From: Rhodoferax sp.
GTDB lineage: Bacteria > Pseudomonadota > Gammaproteobacteria > Burkholderiales > Burkholderiaceae
NCBI GenBank assembly: GCA_020048295.1
Contig: JAIFMT010000064.1
Location: 1 to 6,681, forward strand
Length of the DNA stretch: 6,681 nt
Reading direction: 5' to 3'
In this document: piece after piece, positions 5,471 through 6,681 of the stretch
How positions within the stretch are numbered: position 1 is the stretch's first letter
Layout: every line of letters starts with the position of its first letter
The notes under the pieces: generated by a model
What the model was told of the DNA's origin: nothing
Seen by the model: only the letters and a program-made list of their open reading frames with translations
The model's database searches: none
Translations under genes and position numbers: made by a program

Positions 5471-5506
5471 GTGCTGATGATAAACCTGCCTTGCGCAGCC
5501 AGCCAA
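5471..5506 (-). promoter_or_regulatory. Putative promoter of the XRE gene with shared operator-like element
   Basis: On the minus strand TTGGCT (complement of 5501-5506) and TATCAT (complement of 5477-5482) are 18 bases apart, placing a start near 5470, next to the ATG. On the plus strand the element reads TGCT (5472-5475), one base, ATGATAAAC (5477-5485). The palindrome at 4852-4887 has TGCT, three bases, ATGATAAAC (4853-4868). The shared bases cover the -10 in both places, as expected for a common repressor site. Confidence 0.4.
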
Positions 5507-5532
5507 CGGTGGGGATTCGTCGGGTCTTGGGG

Positions 5533-5595
5533 CGCATCACCTTCTGGGATGGCGTTGCCCGTTCGCTGGCGGCACCGGCGCCGCGTGTCAACTAG
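5533..5595 (+). pseudogene. Remnant of a second DUF3050 gene, 3' end only
   Basis: Reads RITFWDGVARSLAAPAPRVN then a TAG stop (5593-5595), compared with RITFWDGVAQSLAAPVPPKP in the intact gene. Nucleotide identity is 45/52 over 5533-5584 (partner 3905-3956). Of the seven differences, four are silent third-position changes; the others give Q to R (two bases) and V to A. Upstream of about 5530 no DUF3050 similarity is seen, so only the last 20 codons remain. The stop overlaps the stop of the convergent ABC transporter gene in a shared CTAG. It can also be described as direct repeat copy 2. Confidence 0.75.
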
Positions 5596-6681
5596 CTTTC
5601 CAATTGTTGTAACAAATACAGCCGCTGGTATACCCCTTGCGGAATCGCCATCAGGGTCTCATGGCGACCCTGTTCGTGAATGCGCCCATGGTTGAGCACC
5701 ACAATGCAGTCAGCGCCACGAATGGTCGACAAACGGTGGGCAATCGCAATCACTGTCACCCGACCGTGTAACTCCGACAAAGCCAGTTGCACGATCTGCT
5801 CGGTCTCGGAGTCAACGTGGGCGGTGGCTTCATCCAAAAACAAAATGCGCGGCTGACCCGCCAGCGCTCGGGCAATGGCGATGAGCTGCTTTTGCCCCAC
5901 CGACAGACGTGCGCCGCCTTCGCCCAGCAAGGTGTCGTAGCCTTGCTCAAGCTGCATGATGAAATCGTGGCAATGTGCTGCCCGCGCTGCAGCCTGCAGG
6001 TCGTCCTCGGCAATACTGCGGCCCATGGCAATGTTTTCACGCACACTGGCCGCCAGCAAAAATGGGTCTTGCGGCACCAGACCCACGTCGGCACGAAAAT
6101 GCGCGTCACTGAAATGGGCCAGCGGTATGCCATCCACGCTGATGTCGCCTGACTGCGCCTGGTAGAAGCGCAGCAACAGGCTGAGCAAGGTGGACTTGCC
6201 ACTGCCAGTGTGCCCGACCAGCCCGTAAAAGCCACCGGCCTCAATCTCCAGGCTCAGGTCGTGCAAGACCACGGTTTCAGGGCTGTAACCAAATTTGAGC
6301 TTCTGAATGCGCACCGCCCCCTTGGAAATTCGCTGCGGCCCCGCTACTGCCTGTGGACGCTGTTCTTGCAGCAGCGTGTCCACCCGGGCTGCAGCCACGA
6401 TGGCCTGCTGCAGTTGTCCAAACTGCAAAGTGATCTGGATCAGCGGGTCCACCACGCGGCCAAGGTAACTCACAAAGGCATACAGCACGCCAATCTGCAG
6501 CCCGTCGATGGCGCTTTGGCCAAAGCTGTAAATCACGGCGACCAGCAACAACACGTTGACCAAGTCGAGCATGGGGCGCAGCAACCAGGCGTTCACCCGC
6601 ATCTCAGCAATGCGGGCCCCCAGGTGTTGCTGATTGGTGGTGTCAAACTTCTTGCGAAAGCGGGACTGTGCATTGCTGGCC
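5592..6681 (-). CDS. ABC exporter, MdlB/MsbA-like half transporter, 3' part (5' end beyond window)
   Basis: The last about 362 codons of a fused membrane/ATPase exporter. The frame is open to the right edge (6681), so the apparent ATG at 6602 is internal. Visible are the end of the membrane domain, with hydrophobic segments around 6560-6520 and 6490-6440, then a complete nucleotide-binding domain: A-loop FGY (Y at 6285-6287), Walker A GHTGSGKST (6189-6215), Q-loop VPQDP (Q at 6069-6071), signature LSVGQ (5892-5906), Walker B ILFLDE (5829-5846) with catalytic Glu, and H-loop AHRLST (His at 5736-5738). The LSVGQKQL variant and the GYDTLLGEGG segment before it resemble E. coli MdlB, an inner-membrane multidrug-type exporter acting as a dimer or heterodimer with MdlA. 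Substrate unknown. It is convergent with the DUF3050 remnant, with overlapping stops. Confidence 0.93.
   Translation of the reverse strand, partial: ASNAQSRFRKKFDTTNQQHLGARIAEMRVNAWLLRPMLDLVNVLLLVAVIYSFGQSAIDGLQIGVLYAFVSYLGRVVDPLIQITLQFGQLQQAIVAAARVDTLLQEQRPQAVAGPQRISKGAVRIQKLKFGYSPETVVLHDLSLEIEAGGFYGLVGHTGSGKSTLLSLLLRFYQAQSGDISVDGIPLAHFSDAHFRADVGLVPQDPFLLAASVRENIAMGRSIAEDDLQAAARAAHCHDFIMQLEQGYDTLLGEGGARLSVGQKQLIAIARALAGQPRILFLDEATAHVDSETEQIVQLALSELHGRVTVIAIAHRLSTIRGADCIVVLNHGRIHEQGRHETLMAIPQGVYQRLYLLQQLES

Noticed and set aside
3905..5584. Direct repeats as att sites or a target-site duplication of a mobile element
   Set aside because: No integrase, transposase or terminal inverted repeats lie between them, and the differences are mostly silent, which indicates two separately evolving genes rather than a duplicated target.
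1..6681. CRISPR arrays, tRNA or rRNA genes, insertion sequences
   Set aside because: No regularly spaced repeats, cloverleaf sequences, rRNA-like blocks or transposase motifs were seen on either strand.

Overview
The window looks like chromosomal DNA from a Burkholderiales beta-proteobacterium, most likely of the Comamonadaceae (Rhodoferax/Polaromonas-like). This rests on the GC-rich coding style, on two AT-flanked intergenic repeats of a kind I recall as frequent in that family (18-66 and 4023-4077), and on the protein types. No database search was possible, so the placement is inference.

Left part (1-4077). A two-gene minus-strand operon encodes an MFS transporter (1850-3070) followed 16 bases later by a thiamine-diphosphate enzyme of the acetolactate synthase superfamily (85-1833). 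The ribosome binding site of the second gene overlaps the stop of the first. Divergent from the transporter, on the plus strand, is a DUF3050 gene (3158-4024; heme-oxygenase-like fold, possibly a metal-dependent oxidase). Hairpin repeats lie just downstream of both the enzyme gene and the DUF3050 gene.

Middle part (4078-5530). This accessory-looking module is entirely on the minus strand. It starts with an XRE-like DNA-binding protein (4915-5469). A bulged AT-rich palindrome with promoter-like elements follows (4852-4887), then about 270 bases with no convincing gene but several GC-rich hairpins. That stretch ends in a textbook intrinsic terminator (4581-4614). Beyond the terminator, on the same strand, come a 32-codon ORF with a good Shine-Dalgarno (4445-4543), a strong hairpin, and an 87-codon unrecognised gene with a strong Shine-Dalgarno (4130-4393). 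A sequence element shared by the -10 regions of the XRE gene and the putative RNA promoter suggests co-regulation. The arrangement could be a regulator controlling an attenuated leader or small RNA ahead of two tiny proteins.

Right part (5531-6681). A plus-strand remnant of a second DUF3050 3' end (5533-5595) is followed, convergently and with overlapping stop codons, by the 3' part of an MdlB/MsbA-like ABC exporter gene that runs off the right edge (5592-6681). The remnant matches the 3' end of the intact DUF3050 gene at 45 of 52 positions, with mostly silent differences. The middle module is therefore bracketed by two homologous DUF3050 3' ends, which marks it as a probable insertion or rearrangement product. 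The most interesting material is this module: its boundaries, its candidate structured RNA with terminator, and the shared operator-like element.
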